64,000 bases of DNA. It comes from Streptomyces sp. CBMA152. GTDB taxonomy: Bacteria; Actinomycetota; Actinomycetes; Streptomycetales; Streptomycetaceae. Where the stretch lies: contig NZ_MECJ01000015.1 in assembly GCF_014596475.1 (NCBI RefSeq), positions 310,001 through 374,000 of the forward strand, written 5' to 3'. How positions within the stretch are numbered: position 1 is the first letter of the stretch; each line of letters opens with the position of its first letter. Shown in pieces: positions 50,134 to 58,913 of this stretch. Below the pieces are notes generated by a model. The model was not told the origin of the DNA. It was given only the letters and a program-made list of their open reading frames with translations, and ran no database searches. A program made the translations under genes and the position numbers.

Positions 50134-51008
50134 CCGCCGCCGTGGAGGCCGAAGCGCCGACCGCGCCCGGACTGGGCCTGCACACGGACCTGTCGAACGA
50201 GGAGTATCACGCCGACAGGACCAGCCTCTCCTCGTCGGGAGCCCGCAAGCTGCTGCCCCCGTCATGTCCCGCAAAGTTCCGCTGGGAGCAGGACAACCCG
50301 CAGCCGACCAGCAAGACCTTCGACCACGGGAACGCGGCCCACAAGACCGTCCTCGGTAACGGGCCCGACCTCGAAGTCGTCCCCGGACCCCGCTGGGACA
50401 CGGGCAAGGCGAAGGCCCACATCGCCGAGATCCGCGAGCGGGGAGGGATCCCGCTCAAGGACCACGAGATGCAGATGGTCAAGGACATGGCCGCCGCCAT
50501 CCGCCGCCACCCCCTCGCCGCCGCACTCCTCGACCCCGCCTACGGAGCACCCGAGCAATCGGGCTTCTGGATCGACGAAGCAACCGGCATCCGCCGCCGC
50601 GTCCGATTCGACTGGCTCCCGTCCGTTCAATCCGGGCGCCTGATCATCCCCGACTACAAGACCACCACCGACGCCAGCAACGACGCCATGCGGAAGGACA
50701 TCGAGAAGTACGGCTACAACTGCCAGGCCGACTGGTACGAGACCGGCGCCCGGGCCCTCGGGCTCGGCGACCAGAACGCCGAACTCCTCCTGATCGCCCA
50801 GGAGAAGAAGGCCCCCTATCTCGTCAACGTCATCGGCATCGAACTCGGGTCCCGCATCATCGCCGGCGCCAAGAACCGGCACGCCATCGAGACCTTCGCC
50901 GAATGCACGCGCACCGGCCGCTGGCCCGGCTACGCCGACGAAGAACCCAACTACCTCCCGCTGCCCGGATGGGCTGAGAACCGCGACAAGGAGATCTACC
51001 TGCCATGA
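50130..51008 (+). CDS. RecE-like PD-(D/E)XK exonuclease
   Basis: The 292-aa protein shows TSLSSSGARKLLPPSCPAKF, FDHGNAAHKTVLG, then RVRFDWLP and IIPDYKTTT, the D-x-K of the nuclease core (D175, K177), with Q194-region NCQADWY after it. This fits the phage exonuclease VIII/RecE-type family that resects double-strand ends. The next gene is a putative annealing partner, giving a RecET-like module. Confidence 0.82.
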   Translation: MTAAVEAEAPTAPGLGLHTDLSNEEYHADRTSLSSSGARKLLPPSCPAKFRWEQDNPQPTSKTFDHGNAAHKTVLGNGPDLEVVPGPRWDTGKAKAHIAEIRERGGIPLKDHEMQMVKDMAAAIRRHPLAAALLDPAYGAPEQSGFWIDEATGIRRRVRFDWLPSVQSGRLIIPDYKTTTDASNDAMRKDIEKYGYNCQADWYETGARALGLGDQNAELLLIAQEKKAPYLVNVIGIELGSRIIAGAKNRHAIETFAECTRTGRWPGYADEEPNYLPLPGWAENRDKEIYLP

Positions 51009-51895
51009 GTTTCCCCGCCCAGATGCCCGCCGCGCCTGGCGTCGACCGTCTCGGACAGCAGACCGCTGTCGAGCAGTCCCGCGCCGTCGCCGAGGTTCAG
51101 GCCGCCATTTATGTGGCCCGACAGTTCCCCCGCGATATTGGCCGCTCCCGCACCGCCATGCAGTCCGCCTGCGGATCGATGGCCCTCGCCGACAAAGCGT
51201 TCTACGAGTTCCCGCGAGCCGGGGGCAAGGTCACCGGCTCCACCATTCACCTCGCCAAGACCCTCGCCCAGGCGTGGGGGAACATCCAGTACGGCGTCTC
51301 CGAGTTGCGACGCGACGACGAGTTCCACCAGTCCGAGATGCAGGCGTGGGCGTGGGACGTCGAGGCCAACACCCGGCACGTGCTCACCTTCATCGTCCCT
51401 CACGCCAAGTTCGCCAACAACAAGGTCAGCCCGCTCGTCGACCTTCGCGACATCTACGACAACAACGCCAACAACGGCGCCCGCCGCCTCCGCGAAGCAA
51501 TCTTCGCGGTGATCCCGGAATTCTTCATCGACGAGGCCGAAGACCTCTGCCGGGAGACCCTCAGCAAGGGTGACGGCAAGCCCCTCCCGGATCGCGTTGA
51601 CGGAGCCGTGAAGGTGTTCCAGCAGCTCGGCATCAACGCCGACCGGCTGGAGCAGAAGCTCGGCCGGCCCCGCGCCCAGTGGACCGGCGCCGACATCGCC
51701 CAGCTGCTCATCACCCACAAGTCGATCCAGCGCCGCGAGATCGCTGTCGACGAGGCGTTCCCGCAAGCCCGCATCACCGGCGCCGAGATCACCAACAAGA
51801 GCAGTGGCGGCCGCAAGCAGCAGGCGCCCCCGGATGACGACCCGTGGGCTGGCCAGGACGTCGCCCAGCCCGGCAGCAAGGGCGGTGCGGCATGA
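51005..51895 (+). CDS. putative phage recombination (ssDNA annealing) protein
   Basis: The 296-aa protein has AVAEVQAAIYVARQFPRDIG, then ALADKAFYEFPRAGGKVTG and LAQAWGNIQYGVSELRRDD, a family I know from many phages beside recombination exonucleases. It is not a plain RecT by motif; the annealing function is inferred mainly from the exonuclease next to it. The C-terminus is a flexible acidic tail (PPDDDPWAGQDV), as in ssDNA-binding-related proteins. Confidence 0.6.
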   Translation: MSFPAQMPAAPGVDRLGQQTAVEQSRAVAEVQAAIYVARQFPRDIGRSRTAMQSACGSMALADKAFYEFPRAGGKVTGSTIHLAKTLAQAWGNIQYGVSELRRDDEFHQSEMQAWAWDVEANTRHVLTFIVPHAKFANNKVSPLVDLRDIYDNNANNGARRLREAIFAVIPEFFIDEAEDLCRETLSKGDGKPLPDRVDGAVKVFQQLGINADRLEQKLGRPRAQWTGADIAQLLITHKSIQRREIAVDEAFPQARITGAEITNKSSGGRKQQAPPDDDPWAGQDVAQPGSKGGAA

Positions 51896-52515
51896 GCACC
51901 GACCACCGCGCAAAGGCCGAAGAGCTCCTCGCCGTCGCCGCCAAGGAACACGTCCGCCCCGGGGGCGACCCAACCCGCGCCCTGACCGCCGCCCAGGTCT
52001 ACGCCACCCTCACCCGCAACGAAGAGCACGCAGCGACGACTGCCGACCTGCGGGACGTGATCACCCTGCTCCGGCGCCGCGAGTACGCGACCCGTGAGGC
52101 CGTGTCGCAGCACGTCGCCAAGGCCCTCGCCAGCAGGGAGAAGGATCGCTGGCGGGCAGGGCTTGATCTCACCAAGGCGCTCGACGAAGCCGACTGCAAC
52201 ATCGACAACCTCGTCGACGCCCGCCTCTCCGACGACGGGTGGGACCCGCGGTCCGCCTACAAGGCGCCCGCTTCTGCCGTACCCGCCGACCCGTGGGCAG
52301 CCAAGCCCGACATCACCGCCGAGATCCCCGAGCCCGTCCGCCGGGTCCTCGTCGACTACCTGGCCGCCGCGCTCCTCAGTAAAGGCGACGCCCAGGGCGT
52401 GGGTCAGACGATCACCTTCGCCCTGAAGCATGCGGGCGCCAACCTCGCCAGCGACATCGAGAAGCGGATCAGCGAACTCACCCTCGGCGCCGACCCGTCC
52501 GAGCCCCCGTTTTAG
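51892..52515 (+). CDS. phage protein of unknown function, 207 aa
   Basis: The product has helical segments around AKEELL-type repeats (DHRAKAEELLAVAAKEHV), a middle DPWAAKPDITAEIPEPVRRV and a helical end. It follows the annealing protein with ATGA overlap and its DPWA motif is shared with that protein's tail. It may belong to the recombination module; this is a guess. Confidence 0.55.
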   Translation: MSTDHRAKAEELLAVAAKEHVRPGGDPTRALTAAQVYATLTRNEEHAATTADLRDVITLLRRREYATREAVSQHVAKALASREKDRWRAGLDLTKALDEADCNIDNLVDARLSDDGWDPRSAYKAPASAVPADPWAAKPDITAEIPEPVRRVLVDYLAAALLSKGDAQGVGQTITFALKHAGANLASDIEKRISELTLGADPSEPPF

Positions 52516-52529
52516 CCCGCACACGCCAC

Positions 52530-52558
52530 GGGGCGGCCGCGGGCAATGCGGCCGCCCC
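52530..52558. terminator. terminator hairpin after the recombination module
   Basis: A perfect 11-bp stem (GGGGCGGCCGC and its complement) with a 7-base loop, in the 63-base gap before the next gene. Confidence 0.75.
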
Positions 52559-52578
52559 ATTGCCCCAGGAGACCACGC

Positions 52579-52929
52579 ATGACCACGTTCCACACACCCA
52601 GCACGCCCCGCGAGTTCATCGAGACGATGCTCCGCTCCTCGATCGAAGCGGACCTGCTCGCGAGCGAGAACATCAACAACCGCTGGCTGCGCGAAGCCCA
52701 CACGCACGCCGCCGTCAACGGGCACGTCGCCGCGATGGCCATGGAAATGCTGCGCCAGAACGCACCCGACCTCGCCGACGACCTCGCCGAACACCTCAAC
52801 GACACCCTGACGCTCGGCGATCTGGCGGGGCCGACGTACCGCGCGGCGCTCGCTCTCAGCTTCGACCCCGAGCAGTGGATCACGGAGTTCAAGGAGCGCG
52901 CTTCGCACCGGCGGGAGGCCGCGTCATGA
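52579..52929 (+). CDS. small phage protein of unknown function, 116 aa
   Basis: The acidic helical product (PREFIETMLRSSIEADLLAS) begins after an AGGAG site and overlaps the next gene by ATGA. No motif recognised. Confidence 0.6.
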   Translation: MTTFHTPSTPREFIETMLRSSIEADLLASENINNRWLREAHTHAAVNGHVAAMAMEMLRQNAPDLADDLAEHLNDTLTLGDLAGPTYRAALALSFDPEQWITEFKERASHRREAAS

Positions 52930-53420
52930 GGGCCTTCTACCGCGGCTACCACGCCGCCACCGGCCGCCGTGCCGCCCAGGTCCGCCGCCTCCACGTGATG
53001 CGCGAGACCGGACGGTTCGCGGGCAAGCAGGGCCTGTGCGGAACCCCGGGCTGGGGTGTCACCCAGTCCCCGGCCGTCATCCTCGACCCGCTCCCCGCAG
53101 AACCCCCCGACGGGCTGACCTGGTGCAACGCCTGCGTCGGCCATGCCGCGTTCCTCGTCGGTGTCCTCGACGACACGGTCGCCGCTGTCGCAGCCCTCCA
53201 TGACCGCGGACCGAAGCCCGGCACGACCCCGCCCGAGGGGCGCTGCGGACGCTGCCGCCAGACGCGCCCGCTCTTCTCCTTCTCGTGGATGCCGGACGGC
53301 TGGATGGAGTTCAAGGAGATCCAGCTGTGCGCCCGCTGCCACAGCCTCTCCGCCCTCGAAGACGAAGACGGCCAGCTCGACTCGGGGCCGCTGCTGGAAC
53401 AGATCGGAGCGACACGATGA
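52926..53420 (+). CDS. zinc-finger-like phage protein, 164 aa
   Basis: Three CxxC pairs are visible: CNAC near residue 67, CGRC near 107 and CARC near 137, so one or two zinc ribbons are likely. A basic N-terminus (GRRAAQVRRLHVMRETGRF) precedes them. Function unknown. Confidence 0.6.
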   Translation: MRAFYRGYHAATGRRAAQVRRLHVMRETGRFAGKQGLCGTPGWGVTQSPAVILDPLPAEPPDGLTWCNACVGHAAFLVGVLDDTVAAVAALHDRGPKPGTTPPEGRCGRCRQTRPLFSFSWMPDGWMEFKEIQLCARCHSLSALEDEDGQLDSGPLLEQIGATR

Positions 53421-53719
53421 CCGACAACCCGACCGACGCCCGCATGTACGACGCCATCGAGTACGCGCTCTGGCAGAACCTCGCCGACGCCCTGAACCGG
53501 CTGGAGGAGTACGGCCTCGATCCCGTCGCCGGACTCTGCGAACAGCTGGGCGCCGAGCCCACCCAGGTGATCGACGCGGGCGATGTGATCCACGGCGGGG
53601 GCGTTCGCCCCTCCGGCGACGGCTACCTGCTGCGCTACGTGGCGCCGTTCACCCGCGACAACGAGCCCTGGGGCTGGGTCGTCCAGGCCCGTGCCCGCAG
53701 CGAGGAGGCCACGTCGTGA
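53417..53719 (+). CDS. small phage protein of unknown function, 100 aa
   Basis: The product (DAIEYALWQNLADALNRLEE) is helical then beta-rich (GYLLRYVAPFTRDNEPWGWV). It is coupled by 4-base overlaps on both sides. Confidence 0.55.
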   Translation: MTDNPTDARMYDAIEYALWQNLADALNRLEEYGLDPVAGLCEQLGAEPTQVIDAGDVIHGGGVRPSGDGYLLRYVAPFTRDNEPWGWVVQARARSEEATS

Positions 53720-54150
53720 CCTCCACCCAGTACACGATCGCAACCCGTGAGGACGAGCACGGCGTCACGCAGCCCGACGAGCAGCTGTGGACCCCGGACG
53801 GTGAGTCTGCGGTCGAGGCTGGCTTCCTCAACTACAACGGTCTGCTGATCTGTGGCATCGGCGAGGAAGACGACCCGCCGAACGAGATGGTCGCGCTCGG
53901 CCACGGCCACGCCCGGACCGCGATGTGGGCAGCCGCCAACGCATGGCTGAAGCGCCACGACTACGGCCAGGACCACTCGGACCGGCAGCCGCTCCCCGTC
54001 GACCAGTACGCAGTCTTCCTGCGCCACCCGCACCCCGACCACCCGTGCGGCTGCGCCTGGGACGGCGACTGGCGCGTCGTCTACGTCCCCGTCGGCACAC
54101 CCGGCGCGATCTCCGTCACCAGCATGCGCAGGCCCGGAGGCAACCAGTGA
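53716..54150 (+). CDS. small phage protein of unknown function, 144 aa
   Basis: The GTG-started product is alpha/beta in look, with NGLLICGIGEEDDPP and a His/Cys-rich FLRHPHPDHPCGCAWDGDWR that might bind metal. No family recognised. Confidence 0.55.
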   Translation: MTSTQYTIATREDEHGVTQPDEQLWTPDGESAVEAGFLNYNGLLICGIGEEDDPPNEMVALGHGHARTAMWAAANAWLKRHDYGQDHSDRQPLPVDQYAVFLRHPHPDHPCGCAWDGDWRVVYVPVGTPGAISVTSMRRPGGNQ

Positions 54151-54554
54151 CCACTCTCCCCGAGACGACGCTGATGGTCTGGTACTGCGGTCGCTGCCGG
54201 AAATCCTGCAAGGTCCAGCCGCCGACCCCGGAACAGATTGCCTGCCGCTGCGAGAACCCAGTCCCCGGCCTGCGCCCCACCCGCGTCACCGTCATGCACG
54301 CGCCGAAGCAGCGGCCCATGCACGCCCTCAGCGACGAGGAAGCCCGGCTTAGGGCGCTGGCCCGCAAGGGCACCAAGGTCCGCGTCACGTTCGAAGGCGA
54401 GATCGCGGACGCCTGGCAGTGGTCCAGCGCCGGTAACCGCGGCCTCGGCTTCATCGTCAAGTCGCCCGACGGCCGCACCCACACCGTCCACACAGAGCAG
54501 CCCGGCCTGCGTATCGAGGCGCTGCCCGCTGGCAACGAAGGAGACGTCTCGTGA
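54147..54554 (+). CDS. small phage protein with N-terminal zinc ribbon
   Basis: The 135-aa product starts with WYCGRCRKSCKVQPPTPEQI then CRCE, a four-cysteine knuckle. The C-terminal part is a beta-barrel-like domain (GTKVRVTFEGEIADAWQWSS). It overlaps neighbours by GTGA. Confidence 0.6.
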   Translation: MTTLPETTLMVWYCGRCRKSCKVQPPTPEQIACRCENPVPGLRPTRVTVMHAPKQRPMHALSDEEARLRALARKGTKVRVTFEGEIADAWQWSSAGNRGLGFIVKSPDGRTHTVHTEQPGLRIEALPAGNEGDVS

Positions 54555-54889
54555 GTCACGTGCAGCCCGCGTTCGACGGGACCGAGTTCGCCGCCCCGGC
54601 CCCCGCCGTCAGCCGCCGTTCCATCGACGACTACGAGGCGTGGGAGTCCATCGTCCGCCCCGTGTTCGTCGAGGTCGCCAAGGCTGGCCGCCCCTTCCTC
54701 TGCTGGAAGGTTGCCCAACAGCACGACCTCCCCGAGCCGCCGAGCCAGAAACTCGACTGGGCGCGGCTCATGGCAAGCCTTCACCGCGACCACATCATCC
54801 GCTGCGACGGCTTCGGTCTCGCCCGCGACAAGTCCGCCTGCCGGCGCTGGCGCGGCACCACGGAAGCAATGCAGGGGAGGGCAGCGTGA
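54551..54889 (+). CDS. small phage protein, 112 aa
   Basis: The product has a winged-helix-like middle (AGRPFLCWKVAQQHDLPEPP, then WARLMASLHRDHIIRCDGFG) and might bind DNA, but this is only a pattern impression. Overlaps both neighbours by 4 bases. Confidence 0.55.
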   Translation: MSHVQPAFDGTEFAAPAPAVSRRSIDDYEAWESIVRPVFVEVAKAGRPFLCWKVAQQHDLPEPPSQKLDWARLMASLHRDHIIRCDGFGLARDKSACRRWRGTTEAMQGRAA

Positions 54890-55335
54890 ACGGCCCCTAC
54901 CTCGCCCTGATCCTCGTGACCGGCTCCCGCTCCTGGGACGACGTCCTCACCCTCAACGACGCGCTCCTGGAGACCTGGCACGACGCCACACAGGACGGAC
55001 ACTGCGGGATCACCGTCATGCACGGCGGTGCCGTCGGCGCCGACCACCTCGCCGGGATCTGGGCCCGCGCCCACCAGGAAGACGGCGTCGGCCACGACCA
55101 GATCGACGCCCAGTGGACCGACTGCGCCAACAACTGCCCGCCCGGGCACCGCAAGGAACGCCGCGGCTACACCTGGTGCCCGACCGCCGGACACCGCCGC
55201 AACCAGCAGATGGTCAACGCCGGCCCCCTGCTGTGCCTCGCCTTCCACCGCGGACAGTCCACCGGAACCGCCGACTGCATCCGCCGCGCCGAAACCGCCG
55301 GGATCCCCGTCCGACGGTACGAGGAGGCGGCATGA
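54886..55335 (+). CDS. SLOG-family (DUF2493/YspA-like) nucleotide-binding protein
   Basis: The 149-aa protein has a Rossmann-like start LILVTGSRSWDD (8-19), MHGGAVGADHLA (45-56), then AGHRRNQQMVNAGPLLCLAF and TADCIRRAE. This order is the SLOG fold, which binds nucleotides or NAD-derived ligands. A cysteine-containing insert (DCANNCPPGHRKERRGY) sits in the middle. Its role in the phage is unknown. Confidence 0.8.
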   Translation: MNGPYLALILVTGSRSWDDVLTLNDALLETWHDATQDGHCGITVMHGGAVGADHLAGIWARAHQEDGVGHDQIDAQWTDCANNCPPGHRKERRGYTWCPTAGHRRNQQMVNAGPLLCLAFHRGQSTGTADCIRRAETAGIPVRRYEEAA

Positions 55336-55547
55336 GCGCCCGCGCCTTCTGGATCCGCCTCGCCCAGGTCGCCACCGTCGCCTACTGGATCCTCGCCGCA
55401 GCCGCCGTCTGCGTCCTCCTCTACCTCGCCATCGACGGCATCCGCCGCCACCACCGGCAGCGACAGCAGCAGCGGACCGCCGAGACCGCCGCCCACGAGG
55501 AGCAGCACGGCCTCGACCTCCACGCCCGCGAGGAGGGACGGCCGTGA
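55332..55547 (+). CDS. small single-pass membrane protein, 71 aa
   Basis: One hydrophobic helix (VATVAYWILAAAAVCVLLYL) is followed by a basic then Glu-rich cytoplasmic tail (RRHHRQRQQQ). Coupled to its neighbours by ATGA and GTGA overlaps. Confidence 0.6.
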   Translation: MSARAFWIRLAQVATVAYWILAAAAVCVLLYLAIDGIRRHHRQRQQQRTAETAAHEEQHGLDLHAREEGRP

Positions 55548-55849
55548 CCGCCATCGACGTGTTCTTCGCCGCCGCCCAGACCGGCGAAGCGATCTGCGGC
55601 GCCGCCGAAGCCCTCACCCCCTACGCGACCATCCTCGCCGCCCTCTACCTCGGCCACCGCACCCTCCGCCGCATACGCCAGCGCACCGCCACCCGCGACC
55701 AGCGCCGCATGGCCCGCACACCCGAACCCGACTTCAACGAAACCGACCAGGCCATCGACGACCTGTGGACCTGCCGCCACATCGCCGCCCAGGAAACCGT
55801 CGAACGCAACACCGGAACCCTCAACCCCCGCCGGAAGGAGCAGCCGTGA
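55544..55849 (+). CDS. small phage protein with one hydrophobic segment, 101 aa
   Basis: The product has a hydrophobic stretch (LTPYATILAALYLGHRTL), then a basic RRIRQRTATRDQRRMAR. It may be membrane-associated. Overlaps both neighbours by GTGA. Confidence 0.55.
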   Translation: MTAIDVFFAAAQTGEAICGAAEALTPYATILAALYLGHRTLRRIRQRTATRDQRRMARTPEPDFNETDQAIDDLWTCRHIAAQETVERNTGTLNPRRKEQP

Positions 55850-56823
55850 CCACTGAACAGACCGTCCGCGAAGCCAAAACCCGATGGGCACGCCGCCGTC
55901 GCCGGCTCATCGGCTACGGCCAATGGCAGCCCTTCACCGACGCTGAACCCGTCCGCCAGCACGTGCGCGCCATCCAGGCCACCGGCATGTCCCTCGCCAA
56001 CCTGTCCACCGCGGCGAACGTCAGCGGGGGAACCCTCGACCACCTCCTCTACGGTGGCCAAGGGCGACCCCCGGCAGCGCTCATCCGCATTGAGAGCGCA
56101 GGCAAGCTCCTCAACTACTGGCCCAAACTCGACGACTACGTCGACGGCGCCGTCATCTCGGCCGCAGGAACAGCCCGTCGGCTTCAGGCGCTCGCCGTGA
56201 TCGGCTGGCCCGTCCAGTCCATCCACCGCCAACTCGGCTTCGGCAACGTCAAAACCATCGAACACGCCCGCATCCGCGAGCACGTCACCGCCCGCCTCGC
56301 CCGAGCCGTCCGCGACCTGTACCGGTGGGCGTCCATCGGCACCGCCGAGGATCACGGCATCACCCCGTGGATTGCTGTCCGCTGCCGCAACCAGGCCGCC
56401 AGCCACGGATGGTACGGGCCCGCCGCCTGGGACGACGACAGCATCGACAACCCGGAAGCCCTGCCCGACTGGACCGGGCACTGCGGCACCGACCGCGGCT
56501 GGTGGCACCACACCCTCGAACACATCCCCATGTGCCCGCGCTGCCAGGGTGCCCACGAGACGTGGCTTGCCGAACGCCGCCACCTGGCCCCCGCGGAACG
56601 CCTCCGGCAGCTCGGAGCCGCACGCGCCGCCGCCTCCAACCGCGGCGCCATCCTCGCCGCCGACGCCCGCGAACTCCTGCGCCACGGCAACGACTACGAA
56701 CGAGCTGCGGACCGCCTGGGCGTCACCCGGCAACACCTCCAGCAAGAACTCGGCCGCCACCCCGAACCCGAAGCGGACAGCGACGAGACCCAGGCCGAGG
56801 AAGACACGGAGGTGACGGCGTGA
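55846..56823 (+). CDS. actinophage HTH DNA-binding protein
   Basis: The 325-aa protein has a basic N-terminus (REAKTRWARRRRRLIGYGQW) and an HTH-like AIQATGMSLANLSTAANVSG, then LDHLLYG. A second HTH-like stretch is RRLQALAVIGWPVQSIHRQL and a third at the end (ERAADRLGVTRQHLQQELG). A conserved MCPRCQGAHETWLAE adds a CxxC. Such multi-HTH proteins recur in actinophage early regions. The role is probably regulatory. Confidence 0.75.
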   Translation: MTTEQTVREAKTRWARRRRRLIGYGQWQPFTDAEPVRQHVRAIQATGMSLANLSTAANVSGGTLDHLLYGGQGRPPAALIRIESAGKLLNYWPKLDDYVDGAVISAAGTARRLQALAVIGWPVQSIHRQLGFGNVKTIEHARIREHVTARLARAVRDLYRWASIGTAEDHGITPWIAVRCRNQAASHGWYGPAAWDDDSIDNPEALPDWTGHCGTDRGWWHHTLEHIPMCPRCQGAHETWLAERRHLAPAERLRQLGAARAAASNRGAILAADARELLRHGNDYERAADRLGVTRQHLQQELGRHPEPEADSDETQAEEDTEVTA

Positions 56824-58508
56824 TGGCACGCAACGACAACGACGCGCTCACCGTCATGGACTGGTTCTGCGGCGCCGGCGGCAGCTCCCAGGGCATGCAC
56901 TCCCTTCCCGGAGTCCGCGTCGAACGCGCCGCCAACCACTGGCAGCGCGCCATCGACTCCCACGCCGCGAACTTCCCGACCGTCGACCACTATCGCGGCG
57001 ACATCCGCGAAGCCCCCGTCGCGCAGTGGCCCGTCACTGACATCTTCTGGGCGTCCCCGGAGTGCCCCCAGTGGTCCAACGCCCGCGGCAAGAAGCGTGA
57101 CTTCGACGCCTCCCTGCAAGGCGACCTGTTCGACGGATTCGGGCCGTCCGAGGAAGTCGAACGCTCCCGGGCCCTCATGGAAGAAGTCCCCATGTACCTG
57201 CGGGGCGTGCAGGAACGCGGCGGCCTGGTCAAGGCCGGAGTCGTCGAGAACGTCGTCGACGTCCGCGCCTGGGACCAGTGGGACCGCTGGATAGGCGAGA
57301 TCAAGAAGCTCGGCTATGAGACCCGCGTCATCGCGCTGAACTCCATGCACGCCGACCCGCGCACCGTCCACAAGGCTCCCCAGTCCCGGGACCGCCTTTA
57401 CGTCGCCTACTGGCACCAGAGCCTCGGCCGCACCCCCGACTGGGACAAGTGGCTGCGCCCCCGCGCCTGGTGCCCCGGATGCGACACCTGGGTCAACGCC
57501 GTACAACGCTTCAAGCAGCCCGGCCGCGACATGGGCCGCTACCGCCAGCAGTACGTCTACCGCTGCCCCAACACCACCTGCCGCAACCAGATCATCGAAC
57601 CCGAGACCCTGCCCGCAGCCGTCGCCATCGACTGGACACTCGCCGGACAGCGCATCGGCGACCGCACCAAGCCCCTCGCCGACAAGACCCTCGCCCGCAT
57701 CCAAGCCGGACTCGACAAGTTCGCCGTCCCCACCGTCGTCCCGGCCGGCGGCACCTGGCGCAACGATCCCGTACCCGTGTCGGACCCGATGCCGACCCGC
57801 ACCACCCGCGAGAACGACGGCCTCGCCATTCCGCCGCTCCTCATCCCCGTCGAAGGCCGCGAAGGCAAAGAGCCCGCGAGCGCCAACAGCCCCCTGCGTA
57901 CCCAGACCGCCCGCAACGAGACCGGCCTCGCCTGGTTCCCGTTCATGGTCACCATGCGCGGCGGCGGCGACCAACTCCGCGGCCGATCCATCGAAGAGCC
58001 CGTCGGCACGGTCTCCGCCAACGGCAACCACCACGGCCTCGTCACCCCCAACCTGCCCGCATTCGTCATGCGCAACAAGGGCAGTACGGGCAACGGCGGC
58101 GAGCACTGCACAGCCGCCAACGAGTACTTCCGCACGATGACCACGGCCGGACATCAGTCCCTCGTGACGTGGGAGCACCTGCTCGTTCCGTACTACGGCA
58201 ACGGTCAGGCCCGCACCGTCCGGGAACCCGTCGGGACCCTGTCCACCCGCGACCGGTACGCCCTCGTCAAAGGCAACGTCGACATCCAGGACGTCCTGTT
58301 CCGGATGCTCGAACCCCACGAAATCGGACGCGCCATGAGCTTCGCCGACGCCTACATCGTCCTCGGCTCCAAGCGCGAACGCGTCCGCCAATACGGCAAC
58401 GCCGTCACCCCCAACTGCGCCGAAGTCATCGTCGCCGCCCTCGTCGAAGCCATCACCGGCCACGACATCGACCGCCACGCCGAACCCGCACTCGCAGCCG
58501 CCGCATGA
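56820..58508 (+). CDS. phage DNA cytosine-5 methyltransferase with a zinc-ribbon insert
   Basis: The 562-aa protein has motif I DWFCGAGGSSQG, motif IV with the catalytic Cys as ASPECPQWSN (C82; a PPC is usual), motif VI VENVVD (143-145), QSRDRLYV and motif X VRQYGNAVTPNCAEVIV near the end. A zinc ribbon C218-x2-C221...C249-x4-C254 lies in the target-recognition region. No partner restriction enzyme is adjacent, so it may protect phage DNA. GTG 56820 is chosen with GAGG 6 bases upstream; ATG 56823 is equal. Confidence 0.88.
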   Translation: MMARNDNDALTVMDWFCGAGGSSQGMHSLPGVRVERAANHWQRAIDSHAANFPTVDHYRGDIREAPVAQWPVTDIFWASPECPQWSNARGKKRDFDASLQGDLFDGFGPSEEVERSRALMEEVPMYLRGVQERGGLVKAGVVENVVDVRAWDQWDRWIGEIKKLGYETRVIALNSMHADPRTVHKAPQSRDRLYVAYWHQSLGRTPDWDKWLRPRAWCPGCDTWVNAVQRFKQPGRDMGRYRQQYVYRCPNTTCRNQIIEPETLPAAVAIDWTLAGQRIGDRTKPLADKTLARIQAGLDKFAVPTVVPAGGTWRNDPVPVSDPMPTRTTRENDGLAIPPLLIPVEGREGKEPASANSPLRTQTARNETGLAWFPFMVTMRGGGDQLRGRSIEEPVGTVSANGNHHGLVTPNLPAFVMRNKGSTGNGGEHCTAANEYFRTMTTAGHQSLVTWEHLLVPYYGNGQARTVREPVGTLSTRDRYALVKGNVDIQDVLFRMLEPHEIGRAMSFADAYIVLGSKRERVRQYGNAVTPNCAEVIVAALVEAITGHDIDRHAEPALAAAA

Positions 58509-58545
58509 CCCGCCCGCCGCACACCGGCCAGCACTAGCCGCACCC

Positions 58546-58605
58546 GCGGGGCCGGTACGCGCCGGCCCCGCCCGCACACGACAACGCCCCGCACATGGCG
58601 GGGCG
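58546..58605. terminator. double bidirectional terminator
   Basis: Two perfect hairpins in tandem: GCGGGGCCGG/CCGGCCCCGC with a 6-base loop (58546-58571) and CGCCCCGC-ACATG-GCGGGGCG (58585-58605). They separate the rightward methyltransferase operon from the convergent antitoxin gene. Confidence 0.85.
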
Positions 58606-58627
58606 GAGGAGGAAGGAGGGGGCGGTG

Positions 58628-58888
58628 TCAGTTGATCTCGTCGAGCTTCTTGAGCATGGACGCCAGGAGCGCAGCGCGCTGTTTCACCGTGCCCTCATCG
58701 AGGGCGGCGACACGGCGCCGGTCCTCAAGGGCCTGCTCATAGAACTCGGGGGAGACGAGGACGGCCTGTGGCTTCTCGCGCCGCGTGAGCACGACCTGCA
58801 GCTTGAGCAGGCGCACCTTCGCGATGACCTCGGTCAGGTTGGCGCGGGCCTCCGAGACTCCCATGCGCTCTACGGCGGACTCACTCAT
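58628..58888 (-). CDS. solitary Phd/YefM-family antitoxin
   Basis: The 86-aa protein has the family pattern MGVSEARANLTEVIAKVR, then VVLTRREKPQAVLVSPEFYE, and a helical C-terminus that would wrap a toxin. No toxin gene lies beside it on either side, and the gene is the only leftward one in the right-hand early region. A TGTACA operator-like site lies just upstream. It may neutralise a host toxin or act only as a DNA-binding repressor. Confidence 0.85.
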   Translation of the reverse strand: MSESAVERMGVSEARANLTEVIAKVRLLKLQVVLTRREKPQAVLVSPEFYEQALEDRRRVAALDEGTVKQRAALLASMLKKLDEIN

Positions 58889-58913
58889 GCGCCCAGGATA
58901 CACATTAGCCCTG

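Noticed and set aside
58509..58627. A toxin gene partnering the antitoxin
   Set aside because: Only the double terminator lies downstream of the antitoxin, and the upstream neighbour is the initiator gene. No RelE/Doc/YoeB-like frame is present.
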